Part shown: positions 23,301 through 35,905 of the stretch, in pieces
Layout of the letters: each line of letters starts with the position of its first letter
Numbering within the stretch: position 1 is the first letter of the stretch
Assembly (NCBI GenBank): GCA_030761205.1
Contig: JAULJL010000040.1
Location: 12,470,603-12,534,602, forward strand
Reading direction: 5' to 3'
Length of the DNA: 64,000 nt
Source: Fremontodendron californicum
Lineage: Eukaryota > Streptophyta > Magnoliopsida > Malvales > Malvaceae
The notes under the pieces: model-generated
Told to the model about the DNA's origin: nothing
The model's database searches: none
The model's input: only the letters and a program-made list of their open reading frames with translations
Translations under genes and position numbers: made by a program

Positions 23301-26300
23301 TTCCTCGACATCTTTCTTGCCTTTTCTTTTGTATGTATTGAACTGGTACAGTCCACGATGTCCTAAAACAAGTTGGTGCATTCAATTATATTCATTTTCA
23401 CTTCATTTTTTCATTGAGCGTGCAAAATTTCAGCCGGCCAAAGCATAGTTTCTTGGCTTCGATTAAGGATAAATATTCCATTTTGTACTGTGTTGAGGGT
23501 GAGATATCATATATCATATGGTTATACTTTCTTTTTTATGTATTGGAGTTGGAATTATCTAGGAGTGTGCATTTATAGTTAGTGACATTTATATTAGCCG
23601 GCAATTCATGTTAGTTCTTGTTCTCTTCTACTATGCTCAATTGGATAGAGCCTTATCATGTTTGGGCATAACCATATAAACTTTATTTTTCCTCTGTTGC
23701 TATCCCCACTATTTGTCCTCCCTCTTCCCCTTTATTTACTTAGCTATTTCCATCTCAGCTATGTGGCTATCTCTGCCTTGAATGTTGTTCTTTTTCTTCC
23801 TTCCCATGTTCTACTGTCTTTTTGGTGTCATTAACTTGGAACAACTTTCATTAGGTGTTGAAATTGTCCCCTTTGTACCAGGACTAACCATTCTATACCA
23901 CTTTCCCCAATCTGTTCTGAATCAGGAAAAGAAAGTTTCTTAAATAGCTTTTAAGAAAGCAAACTGGCAATGAGAGGGGATAAAAGGTTGCTAATTCATA
24001 TATTTTCTCACCCTTTTCTCTATTGGTGGCTTGTTTTAAAGAGCATTGGCATCTGAACAACTATACATACTAAAACATTGATCCTGAATTAAACCTTAAA
24101 GGTCTTTGGCATCACAGAGTGCAATTGTACATCTTCAAATACATTTATTAACTTGAACCTAATATTTACATTGTCAATTGAATTCAATACTTTTATCATT
24201 CTCTAGTGTTTTCAATAAGTTGCTTAAACAGTTCAATGAAGAGCCATTTTTCTAACATTCTGTTTTTACTTTCTGAAATTTTGTCAGGGAAATAGGACTA
24301 ATTTTAACAGCATCAAAGACACTGAAGAAACCATTCCATATTGCCAAGAAACTGAAGGAATTATACACAATTCTGAGGTGGAAAGTTTTATGTCTTCCAG
24401 TTTTCATCCCAATAATGGTCAAATTCCTTCACAAACAACGGATACAACAAGCATGAACAGTATGCAGGCATCAGAATATGAAGATGCCGAATCAGGTGTG
24501 TTTATTTTAGCTAAATATGTCTCAATTTCTAATAAATGATTAGGTGCTAATTTTATGCAATTTTGAATATGTTAGTTGGCTTTGTGGATAATGAAATGCA
24601 TTATTCTGTGTGTTATTCTTACCAATGAAGATGATATCTGATGCAGTGTATAATCATCAAGCAAGTTCACAGTTCCACTCTTTTCTCGAGTCACAACGGC
24701 CTGTTGTGGGGAGGATTGATACTGGATTCTCTGATCCATATGTTCCTGTGTCACAATCAAGTATGCTAGTTGTTTGATTTTGTGTTATTCCATTTTTAGT
24801 TTTGATTTGCCCTTTCAGTTTTTGCTAACTACTGGTCTTTATTGCTAACAGATGATTATCATGGAAAGCCATCTGGCACTGGTTTTCAACTTACCCGACC
24901 AGATAAGGATAGAGAGTATAACGATGCTGAAATAAAATATGAGCCCCAGAAGAACCTTGATTTCACTTCATGGGAGGATGTGTTGGAAAATTGTACTCCT
25001 GCGGTTGAATCTGCGCAATATCAGCCACCATTTTCCTTAAAACAACATGATACCATGGAGCAGCTATTTGACAACAGCTTTCTTAAAAAGCAGGAGTTCG
25101 AGGATCAGTCACCTGCTCAAGAAGAGTGGCAGGTAATGAAGTGATCTACCTTGTTAGCATATGTAAATTCAAAGTGCCCAATGATAGTTTCTGAAATCAT
25201 GAATTCTTCTTTGTAATAGCTCTCTGAGATAGTGGCTTTTAAAACCCTTGCTTAATATAGGCTAAGAGTTGAATTGCAATATTTTAAAGAAAAGGCACTA
25301 ATAAAGGCTTTTAGAGTCATTTCAGCTGTAGTTGCAAACATAGGTCCTTTAAAACCTTTAACCTTGTGTGATATGCAGTAGTTGCATTGCTGCAGTTTCA
25401 TGCATCAGGCTGGGTGTATATGCTACCTTTTCTTCTTCCAATTAAATACTTTTAGGCTTTAATTTGTTCTCTAAACAGGCTTCTGAGGGTGATTCTCCTC
25501 ATTTATCAAAGTGGCCATTGGATCAGAAGTTGCATCCAGACTTGAGATATGATCTTACTTCTAGATTTCATGAACAAGAAGTTAATCACCATGTGCATCC
25601 AGACAAGCGACATGATCATTCTATACAAAATAACCAACCGACAGAGCCCTCAAATGGAAACCATGGATATGAACCTAAACCAGATTCAGAGAGCCATTTG
25701 ACACTGCAGGGGAAATCCATTTACTCTTCTGCTATGAGACAGCATTTGTTTGATGGTCCTTTAGCAGAAGAAGGTCTGAAGAAGCTTGATAGTTTCAACC
25801 GCTGGATGAGTAAAGAACTTGGAGATGTAGATGAATCACATATGCAGTCCAGTTCTGGGGCCTACTGGGATGCGGTTGAAGGTCAAAATGGGGTTGATGT
25901 TTCCACTATTCCCTCTCATGGGCAATTGGATAACTTTATGCTGGGTCCTTCCCTCTCCCATGACCAGCTTTTTAGCATTATTGATTTTTCACCAAATTGG
26001 GCATATGTAGGCTCTGAAATCAAGGTAGGCTGGAATTTTTTTTTCATGCAAAGCAAGTGAGCATTGAAATATCAATCGTTAACTAATGATGCAGAAATAC
26101 TGATAAATTAGTTCCTCACTGAAGTGGCATGTAAAAACTACTTGTTTTCTTATGTATTAACTTTTTTTCTTCCCCCCTAATTTCTTCATTTCACACAGGT
26201 CCTCATCATGGGAAGTTTCTTGAAGAGTAGAGATGAGGCCAAAAATTGTAAGTGGTCATGCATGTTTGGGGAAGTAGAAGTTCCGGCAGAGGTCATAGCA

Positions 26301-29274
26301 GATGGTGTTCTTCGTTGCCACACTCCAAGACATGAGGCTGGCAGGGTTCCCTTCTATGTTACATGCTCCAACAGATTAGCTTGTAGTGAAGTCCGAGAGT
26401 TTGAATACCGAGTCAGTCATATCCAAGATATAGACACTATGTATCACCCTAGCAGTGATGCCGTTGAAATTCTTGATATGCGATTTGGTAGATTATTGTG
26501 CCTTGGCTACAGTTCTCCCTATTCTAACACCTATAACATAGCTGATATATCCCAGTTGAGCAGTAAAATTAATTTATTGCTGGAGGAGGACATCGAGGAA
26601 TGGGACCAGATGTTGAGGCTTAACTCAGAGGAAGAGATTTTCCCGGAAAAAATGAAGAAGCAGCTGCTTCAGAAGCTACTGAAAGAGAAGTTGCGTGTAT
26701 GGCTCTTGCAGAAGATAGCTGAAGGTGGAAAAGGCCCTAGTATATTGGATGAGGGTGGTCAAGGTGTTATACATTTTGCAGCTGCTCTTGGCTATGATTG
26801 GGCCTTAGAACCCACTATAGTTGCTGGTGTGAGTGTTAACTTCCGGGATGTGAATGGATGGACCGCTCTTCATTGGGCAGCATCTTGTGGCAGGTGAGCA
26901 ACCTGAAAATCAAAGTAAAATGGTCCCCTATGTCTCTTTTCTTTATCTTTTCGTCTATTTTGCCGTCTACCTTTTTCACACAAGGAAGGGTATTCTAGGC
27001 TGTAGGGTTGCTCTAAGTGTGAATTATCCAAAGGAAAGAATCATCAAGTAAAATGGAGCATGCAAAATCTATGTTACTTGGACGCGAGTGTGAGTGTCGG
27101 ACACAGGTATGTATCCGACACGGGTATGTTCAATTTTTCCTAAGATTTCCATGTATTTGGAGGGTCCTTGGAGGATCATATCCCCATACCCATGTCCGGA
27201 TATGCATCGGACACGGGTATCAGACACGAGTACTTAAAGAAAAATAAAAAGTCGGAGCAACATAGTGCAAAATAAATTTGAAGGAGATGCTCCAAATAGG
27301 CTTCCAAAAATAATGGTCCCTAGGCTAGCTTTCTTAGGTACAATTATACTTATATTGCTTAAGTTTCTCTATGTATCATATCAATTACGTACTTATTTTA
27401 GTCTTTCTGGCTTCTGCTGACGTGAACCGTCTTTAACATCAGAGAACGCACGGTTGCTTCCCTTATTTCACTGGGTGCAGCTCCTGGAGCATTAACAGAT
27501 CCAACGCCCGAATATCCTTTAGGCAGAACACCTGCTGACCTGGCCTCAGCCAATGGACATAAAGGAATTTCTGGTTATCTTGCAGAATCTGATTTGAGTT
27601 CCCACCTTCTATCCCTCAATTTGGATAACCAAGGCAGTAATGATACCATAGATTCTAGAGCAGATGTATTACAGAAAATTTCGAAACGTAACACGGCTGC
27701 ACTCAGCTATGGGGATGCTTCAGATGGCCCATCACTGAAGGACTCATTAGCTGCTGTTCGTAACGCCACACAAGCTGCTGCTCGTATTCATCAAGTCTTC
27801 AGGGTGCAGTCCTTCCAAAAAAGGCAGTTAAAAGAGTATGGTGATGATAAATTTGGAATGTCGGATGAGCGTGCTCTTTCACTTATAGCGGTCAAGTCAA
27901 ACAAGCCTGGACAACATGATGAGCATGTGCAAGCTGCTGCCATTCGCATACAAAATAAGTTTCGTGGTTGGAAGGGCAGAAGAGAATTTTTGATAATCCG
28001 CCAACGCATTGTCAAGATTCAGGTTCATTCCGATTGCTGCTGTAGTTTTATCAGCTTTTGATTCTTGCTCTATATTTAGTCGTCCCACTCCCCCTTTCTC
28101 CAACTAGGATTTTTCCTTGACAAGCATAATTGTTGAAGCCTAACTTTTAGCTTACTTTTTCTTATTTTTCTATTTTTTATGAAAGGCTCATGTAAGAGGC
28201 CACCAGGTGAGGAAAAGCCATAGGAAGATAGTCTGGTCAGTAGGAATTTTGGAGAAGGTTATCTTGCGTTGGAGACGGAAAGGAAGTGGTTTACGCGGAT
28301 TCAAACAAGAAACAATCACCGAGGGTCCTAGCATACGTGAACCCTCAAAGGAGGATGACTATGATTTCCTGAAAAAAGGCAGGAAGCAAACGGAAGAAAG
28401 GTTGCAGAAGGCACTTGCCAGAGTCAAGTCCATGGCCCAGAATCCTGCCGGCAGAGATCAATATAGTAGGATGAAGAATGTTGTGACTGAGATCCAAGAA
28501 AAGGTAATTGAAATCTATGTTACTTGGACTCGGGTGTGTCGGATAGGGTATGTATCCTATACGGGTTTGTTCAATTTTTTTCCATATATTTGGATGGTCC
28601 TTGGAGGGTGATATTCCCATACCCATGTCCGGATATGCGTTGGACACGGGTGTCGTATATGGATACTTCAAAACTATGTTACTCGGACTCGGGTGTGAGT
28701 GTCGGACACGGGTATGTTCAAATTTTTCTTAGATTTCCATGTATTTGGAGGGTCCTTGGAGGATCATATCCCCATACCCATGTCCGCGTCGGACACGGGT
28801 ACTTGAAAAAAAATGAAGAGTTGTAGCAACATACCTTCAAAAAAAGTGAAGAGTCGGAGCAATATAGATTGAAATATTCTCTCTAATATATTGATATTAG
28901 TTACTCTTGGTAAGGATACTAGATGTATAACACCTTTCTTGCAAGATTTCACTTGTAGCTGGTTCTTGTTGGATGGATCAAGGAATCTTACTATCTTAGT
29001 AGAGATGTTTACAATTTTTCACATAAATCTTGCTTTTGTGAAATGGCTGAGCAAGATCTTGGTTATTTCATGGATGTATCAGTATTAGGAGTTAATAGCA
29101 TGCATGAAAACCTAGTTCCTTTATTATGACACAATTTCTCTCTTCCGATTAACTTGGCAGGTCATGTCCGATAACGTTCTCAGCTGTGCCGGAGAAGCAA
29201 CAGATTTGGATGAAGACTTGATTGATCTAAAAAAACTGTTAGATGATGACACTTTCATGCACACAGCACCTTGA
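20353..29274 (+). CDS. CAMTA: Calmodulin-binding transcription activator (CAMTA1/2/3 clade)
   Basis: Thirteen exons: 20353-20392, 20913-21032, 21786-21901, 22100-22188, 22998-23040, 24288-24495, 24647-24760, 24852-25132, 25479-26024, 26199-26893, 27443-28022, 28186-28503 and 29161-29274. Frame is continuous over 3264 nt, 1087 aa. The CG-1 DNA-binding domain spans about residues 13-136 (EARHRWLRSAEICEIL, DGHNWRKKKDGKTVKEAHER). The IPT/TIG domain spans about 505-588 and ankyrin repeats about 702-800 (DVNGWTALHWAA). IQ motifs follow at about 855-875 and 910-955, then the calmodulin-binding helix VWSVGILEKVILRWRRKG at about 960-977. These nuclear factors bind CGCG boxes and link Ca2+/calmodulin signals to cold and immune responses. 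The IPT strand reads VLIMGSFLKS where relatives usually have T-G-(K/R). Introns 10 and 12 hold MITEs. Clade is confident, exact orthologue is not. Confidence 0.95.
27069..27265 (+). mobile_element. hAT-type MITE in CAMTA intron 10
   Basis: 197 bp, from CTATGTTACTTGGAC to GTCGGAGCAACATAG, with a perfect 8-bp duplication TGCAAAAT (27061-27068 and 27266-27273). The interior repeats GTGTCGGACACGGGTA-like motifs. Same family as the elements at 28515, 28674, 30078 and 30947, and its left end resembles the ends of the large hAT at 46275-62144. Confidence 0.85.
28515..28867 (+). mobile_element. Outer hAT-type MITE at the CAMTA intron 12 donor
   Basis: From CTATGTTACTTGG to GAGTCGGAGCAATATAG, with a perfect 8-bp duplication ATTGAAAT (28507-28514 and 28868-28875). 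The left duplication begins 3 nt after the last base of exon 12, so the element sits inside the 5' splice-site context. A second copy of the family is nested within it. Confidence 0.85.
28674..28834 (+). mobile_element. Inner MITE nested in the same-family MITE
   Basis: 161 bp beginning CTATGTTACTCGG and ending AGCAACATAC. It is flanked by the perfect 8-bp repeat CTTCAAAA (28666-28673 and 28835-28842), both lying within the outer element. This is a self-insertion. Confidence 0.82.
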
Positions 29275-30402
29275 CTGAACTGATCTCCACCTTAATTCTC
29301 TTGTAAATCTTGTGGTATACTATTATTTATTACCTTACTGATAAAGCCAGTGCTAGAAGAGAATTCATCTGTAAATGTTTTAACAAGCCGGTTCATTTAC
29401 TGATCCTTTTACTCATCAACTGGGTTGTGGGATAACAGCTGTATTATTTTTGACATATCATTTGGTCTATATGCCACATCTACATGGAGAATTTAATGTT
29501 AGTTTTTCTTGCTTCATTAGCTTCTCTTTTCGAGTAATATTTCTATTAGTACACGAGCCTATTATCCTTGCAAATGCTATGATTTTGACCATGATGTTAG
29601 CCAATGTTAAAATGTTAACTAGATCTGATAATTTTGTACACGATATGTTTAATAAAACACAAAAACAGTGTAATAAACACATGTTTAAATACAATTAATG
29701 CAATACGTTTAATACACAAATCGTATTTATATATAAGATTGACATATTTAATCATTTGTGTCATGTTCAAATTTACACAATTGATATAAAAATTACAATA
29801 TGTTATGCAACACCATGCAGCTTGATGTTTAAAACTAAAAGACCATAAAGCTATGAAGTTGGAAGCAATTCCAATTGCATTGCTAATGTTATAACATTCT
29901 CAACCATGAATACAAACTCTCTGTGATATTCTCACACCATATACACTGCTCTTTTTTCCCCCCCTCTTATTGTGAAAAAAACAAAAAGGACAGTGTGCTT
30001 CCACCATTCATTGTACATGGCAACAACCTAAGTATACATTTTTTTTTTTTTACAACCCGCATCACCTCAATGATATCCTATGTTACTCAGACTCGGGTGT
30101 GAGTGTCGGACATGGGCATGTTCAATTTTTTTCCCAGATTTTCATGTTTTTGGAGGGTCCTTGGAGGACCATATCCCTTATCCATGTCCGGGTATGTGTC
30201 GAACACGAGTGTCGGACATGGATACTTCAAGAAAAATGAAGAGTCGGAGCAATATAGCTGATATCTGCCAGCTTTTCTCACAAGGTCAGAAAACGAAAAA
30301 AAAGAGAGAAAACTTCATAAGCATAGACAATTAAAGAAAAATGAGGTCTGAGTGATTAGAATACCTATTCATTGTAACTCATGGTAAAATGAAACCCTCT
30401 TC
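29275..30402. other. Convergent intergenic region between CAMTA and UBP
   Basis: Holds the 3' untranslated regions of the two tail-to-tail genes and one MITE (30078-30257). AT-rich runs such as AATAAAACAC near 29651 could serve as polyadenylation signals. No further gene is seen. Confidence 0.5.
30078..30257 (+). mobile_element. hAT-type MITE between CAMTA and UBP
   Basis: 180 bp, CTATGTTACTCAGAC to GTCGGAGCAATATAG. Flanks ATGATATC (30070-30077) and CTGATATC (30258-30265) are an 8-bp duplication with one change. Same family as the CAMTA intron copies. Confidence 0.8.
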
Positions 30403-33400
30403 TCAGCTCTTGTTTGCACCAAGGGTTTCATAAAATAAGATATACCCGTGATCTGTATTACTTGAGTACTCCTGGGCTGACCCGAAAAATGTCTGAACTG
30501 CAGACTCGTCAATCATCTCCACGTTTTCATCATCGAAAAATAACCAGTGGTTATGGCTTTTCACCAGGCTAACATAGTGCCCGTGGTTAGGTCCGCTTCC
30601 CACATGAACAACTACAGCAAATAGGGAATACTCCGAATCTGCATCTTCCACCGTATTGCTCAGCTTCAGCTCAAGTGGAAACACGACACGATAGGAGAGT
30701 TTCTTGTATCGGCCAAGCTGCTCCATGTACTTGAACCGCTTCAAATGGATAACCAGGATGTGAGGAGGCTTCTTTATCTTCATTCTCTTCTGGGCTTCTT
30801 GCAAACTGCAAGTACATAAAAACATCATCCATAATTATTCCTTTCTGCATGTTTATTATTAAAATGACTGTATGATATGCATCTTTAGAACCATCTAAAT
30901 ATTAGCCTTTAAGCTTTGTATCAAGTTACAAACTATTTATGAAAACCTATGTTGCTTCGACTCTTCATTTTTCTTGAAGTACCCATGTCCGACACTCGTG
31001 TCCGTCGCATATCCGGATATGGGCATAGGGATATGATCCTCCAAGGACCCTCCAAAGACATAGAAATCTTGAAAAAAAATTGAACATATCCGTGTCCGAC
31101 CCTTACACCCGAGTCCGAGTAACATAGATGAAGACAAAACGGATAAATTTAACATGCAAGTTTGATGTTTGAACCATCAAGAAAAAAGAATAATTATGAG
31201 GTAATCATGTTTTGCCTCTTTCTCTAAAACTAATATCTCAATATCAATGAAGTCAATGACCAGAATTGACCTCTTTTACTAACAAAACCTCAACTTCACA
31301 TACTTGGTCTTGGCTGGCCAGTCTGAAAATCTCAAACATGATGACAGGAGTCAAGTGAAATATTTGTTGTCAATGTAACTACTTTACAAGATGAATCCTA
31401 AACCATGTGAGAAGAAAACAGGTAGTAATCAATTATAAACTAAAACACATCAAGTGATGCAAAAGATCACGTATAAAGGAAAATTACCTGCAGCACTTGT
31501 CACAGAAAAATTTGTCCTCAGCGTTTAATGTCTCGGTAGAACTAAAATTTTTCAAACAGCTAGTTATTGAGCTGTTCTGTTCAATGTCAAGGCTCAAGTC
31601 AAAGAAAGTTTCGTCTCTCGCCGTCACTGTCTCACATTGCAAGCATCTTGTCTCATTGGTAAGTATTCCCTGTCTCAAATTGCCCCATGAGATAACGGGA
31701 TTCTTCCTAAAATACATGAATGCAAACACACGGAATCCCACACACATAGACAGAGGCACTCAGAGGAGGGAAAAAGATTGTCAATAAATAAACTGACAAT
31801 GTATAGCATTCCTTGACAATAAAGCATAGAATTCCTTTATAATAAACATTGTCAATAAATAAATTGCTAAAGGGAAAAAGATAGATGTAGTCACCATTTC
31901 ATTGTTGTTACCTTATGGATTATAAATGAGATATCATAATTATATATAAAAGTAAAAGAAAAGCAGTAATGCAAGTACCAAATATTAATGGAGGATGCAG
32001 CCTACATACAAGGACGCACAAAAGAGGTTAGCTATGATTGCCTGAAGCATTTTTAAATAGTAATGCTTGTATTTAGTTCACTTTCTCTGTCTATTAGTGC
32101 AGCGATTAGATTAATTTTTCTACACAGATGCTTTCTAGAATTAATACATTCCTACAATTTTGGTCATCTCGCTAAGCTTTCCAGTTTCATACTATCTTAT
32201 GATTTGTTTTAGATATAACCTGAGCAAAGAAAATTACTTGATTTCATCTTTATTTCATGTCAAGCAAGGTAAATACAGCACAAGATTAGAACGATTGATC
32301 AGAATATAGGAATATAACCACCAAACTCACCTGAAAATTCTGGTGTACCCAGGTAACCAGAGGCTCTTTTTCAACACCATTTGCTTGAGGATTCTTTGGC
32401 CCATTTGCAGTCTCTTCAGATGGTGATGAAGTTTCTGCCTCATTTTTTGCTGCTTTAGCCTCTTTCTCCAGTATGTCGACAAGTTCATTGAGCAAAAAGT
32501 TCAAGAACTCATGAGCATCCTACAAAGCAAAGAGAGACAAATAGTTATTCTCTTCTGCATTTTCCATTAAAGATAATAAAGAAAGTCAATGTCTTGGTTG
32601 ACATGCCAGGAAAAAAGCTACTACTTTATACTAATTCAAACCTTGAATCAAGCAAAAGACATCAATTTAGGGAAAGTGAATAAGTTACTTGAGCCGAACA
32701 AATATAAAGCACTCTACTACCTGGTGCATATAGCTGCGAAAAAGCTCATTTTGTTTCTTCAATCTCTGTACAAAGCGCCTTGGAGCAATGACACCTGTTT
32801 TCTTCTTCTGTAAACTTATCTAAACATAAAGAACAGCCAACTGTTGGTCCCAATAGTAATCAACTAAAAACCACATATGCCACAAGCAACTCAGGAAGAG
32901 GGGAAGGGGAAGGAAAGCATACTAGTCCGTTAATAACATTTGCTAAAAACAGAAAAAGCATCATCTTCCCAACTACAGCTGAAATTTAGGACTCTTAAGG
33001 GCTAAAAAGAAAAAACCCGAACAAAACATTTTGCTGGGATCTAAGCAATTTCCTAAGAGGATAATACTCTGCAATTATTGAAGTATCTAACTAAACATTC
33101 TAAACCTTTTTTAAAAAAAGGAAAGGAAAGAAACTGAAAAAGAAAAGCATTTATGGGAAAGGAACTCTTGCACAGGAACATAAAGCAGATCATATACACT
33201 GCATAAAATCTAATATGATTTCCCGATAAAAATGACATATCTAATGTAAAAAAGATTTTAAAAAAATGCATACACATAATTCCTTCTTGTATGAAGCCAG
33301 GTTCTCATGCCCTCATGAAAATGTGATAAGGACTTATGGTAATAAGCCATTTAACAACAATAGTAATCTAGATTTCTGATCACATCTTGTTAAAAGGTTA

Positions 33401-35000
33401 CATAGTGAATCATCACCATCAAATCATGAAGATGATATCTAGGGCCTTCGTACTTCTAACTAATTGTACATGGGCTCCCAGCATGTCTAATAATAAAAGA
33501 AGAAAATTATCAAATGGATCAAATCAGTGGATCATTCTTGGAAATCAAGGTCAATATTAGAACAAGGCATTGCAACTTATGTGCATTCTTATGGTAAAAA
33601 GAAAAAAGAAACTAATGCTGATATTTGGTCTGAACATCATTTCAAAAGAAATGCTTTGACTTTCCTAAAAAATACATTGCAACACCATTGGCTTACTATT
33701 AAGACAAAATACCACCTAGGCAGAAAAAGCAATCTACTCTAAAGAACTAGTGGTTTCCCATCAAAGATAGAAGTGTACAACCCAATAACACTACACTTCT
33801 AGCGGAGTTATTACCTGTGTAAACAGATCTGCCAAGCATGTCAGCAGATTATCTTCAGCATCAGCACCATTTTTATTACTTGAATAATATTCTAGCAGCT
33901 GTTCACGAAATGGGACACAAAAATAAAGTGCCTGAAAAAGAAAATTAGAAAATGAAATGAGACATTGGTCGAAGCTGAGAAGGCATTGTTACCCAACAAT
34001 TTTAAATAAAAACATCCAACACTCAACACATTAACATAAAACTATTAGGATTTCCATATCCTTCCAAATGAACATACCTGTGCTAATCATGTAAAATAAT
34101 TAGAAAGAAAGGAATAAAATAAAGTATCAGACAAGAACTGAGAGTCCCATAGCACAAATGAAAAAAAAAAAAAAACTATAGTCCGGCAATGAGTATATCG
34201 CACTTAAACACTACAGTTGCATTCATTCAGAAATGACTGTTCAAACAATTCAGATGTTGAATAATCTAAGTCAACCTATCTATGCCACATGAAACTTCAA
34301 AATCCAATAACTATCATAGCATCATACCATGCATAAACTAATCTAACCAAATAAATTTCAAAATTTTCACATAACTCAACTTTACAACAATCCCCCAACT
34401 TACCTTAATAGTAATGATTAATTGGATAATCATTTATTTTATCACCAACAACATCCAACCCCTAGACTGCTTTCCCTTTCTGATATTATTTTGATATCTA
34501 TCATGGCTAATATCTTGTCTAAGACCATCTCAGCAAGCATATCTAAAATCTAAACCTTTTAATTTCAATCTAAACTGTGGCAACCACGCCACCTGAATGA
34601 AACACAGCATGCTATTGCCAGAGAAATTCACTGCTAAACATGAAAAAGATATAATTGAATCCAACCAATTCGCTTCAGGATTCTCCCATATTTACTGCTT
34701 TCTACTTGTTCATAGCTTAAAATTCAAAATCAATCAAATTCAAAATATTGGAATTAACATAAAATTATCAAATTCAACATAATTTTTTGAAAAAAAAGCA
34801 AAAAAAAAAAAAAGACAAACCGAATTAAATTCAAAATTGAATTGTTATTAGAAAAGGAGAAGAGGAAAAAAAAAAAAAAAAACCTGCAAAACACTGTTAC
34901 AATAACAAGTGTTGCCAAAGTTTTCGAGGCCAAAATATCGTTCGCCTTCAGGGAACTGCTCGCCCAAAGCTTTCTCGAGTTTTGAACCCGCAACGCCCAT
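30403..35000 (-). CDS. UBP3/UBP4: Ubiquitin-specific protease, UBP3/UBP4 type
   Basis: Six exons on the minus strand: 35000-34884, 33931-33815, 32819-32721, 32519-32331, 31669-31488 and 30805-30403. They total 1107 nt, encoding 368 aa, all with GT-AG junctions. The protein starts MGVAGSK, which fits N-myristoylation. The Cys box GLENFGNTCYCNS places the catalytic Cys at residue 32. Two CxxC pairs (CLQC, CDKC) in exon 5 look like the zinc ribbon of USPs. The His box GPNHGHYVSL has its His near 311, followed by WLFFDDENV. Length and sequence match Arabidopsis UBP3/UBP4, nuclear deubiquitinases redundantly required for pollen development. Intron 5 contains a MITE and intron 3 is AT-rich. Nothing suggests it is broken. 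Confidence 0.95.
30947..31127 (-). mobile_element. hAT-type MITE in UBP intron 5
   Basis: 181 bp, CTATGTTGCTTCGAC to GAGTAACATAG. It is flanked by ATGAAAAC and ATGAAGAC, an 8-bp duplication with one change. It lies in the opposite orientation to the CAMTA copies. Confidence 0.8.
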
Positions 35001-35314
35001 TTATAAAATTAAGCTTGTCCACAACTCGAACTCAGATCTTCTTCCGACCGACTCAACTCAGCTATTCTATCTCTCCATTCACGATTGGCTCTATCTCGCT
35101 CTCTCCCGTTTGATTTGAATCCGCTTTAGGGTTTGTTTGGAGGAAGCGAAGAAAAAATATAAAATGTTTTCTTGTGTTTTTTTATTTCCGTTCGGGGCAG
35201 TGAAAAAGAGCAAAAAGAAGTGAGGGTTTGTTTTTGTTTTGTTTTGAGAGAGATTTGGGAGATAGGAGGTGGGTGTATGTGTAAGTTTTTTTTTGATATT
35301 GATATTTATCGATT
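35001..35314 (-). promoter_or_regulatory. UBP 5' leader and promoter region
   Basis: Sequence upstream of the UBP start codon. It carries pyrimidine-rich leader DNA on the minus strand (CTC/TTC runs) as expected of a housekeeping gene. No sure TATA box is identified. A GGTACC-family element begins at about 35315, limiting the intact upstream region to about 300 bp. Confidence 0.4.
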
Positions 35315-35905
35315 TTAGTTTGTCTTGATGTACCGTTTTGAATTTATCGATATTTTTTAAATATTTTTTTTATATATTTATATGTATAATTTATTTTCAA
35401 GTTTTTTAATAAAATATATATTATAGATACATGCAAATATAAATTCATTACATATATATATATATATATGTTTTTATACAAATATAAATTTTAAATATTT
35501 AATATCTAAAATTTATAAACATCAAATAGGTAAAATAAATATTAAAAAAATATAGTAAATTATTAATAATTAAGTCCAATAACCTAATTTAATGAACATA
35601 TATATATTAAATATAATTATGAAAAAAACAAAAATATTATGACATAAAAAATATTCAAATTGGTTTAAAAATTTAAATAAGTAAATGTTTAAATAAAAAA
35701 ATAAAAAAAATCAAAATTTTGTACCAATCGGTACGGACTGGTACGTACCGGTACTAACTGGTATTGACCGGTACAGGCCGGTACGACTGGTACGGGCTGG
35801 TACCAAAACTGAAACGGAACGACACTGATACAGTTTCGGTTTACCTTGAAAACGATACGTACCGACCGTTACGACCGGTACCGGTACGGTACCAATAACT
35901 CTGGA
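35315..35905. mobile_element. GGTACCGGTAC-family MITE upstream of UBP
   Basis: The reverse complement of the internal and terminal parts of the 13450-14051 element: the shared AT-rich core is around 35410-35610 and repeated GGTACCGGTAC motifs lie at 35725-35890. Boundaries are approximate because no target duplication was found. Confidence 0.55.
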
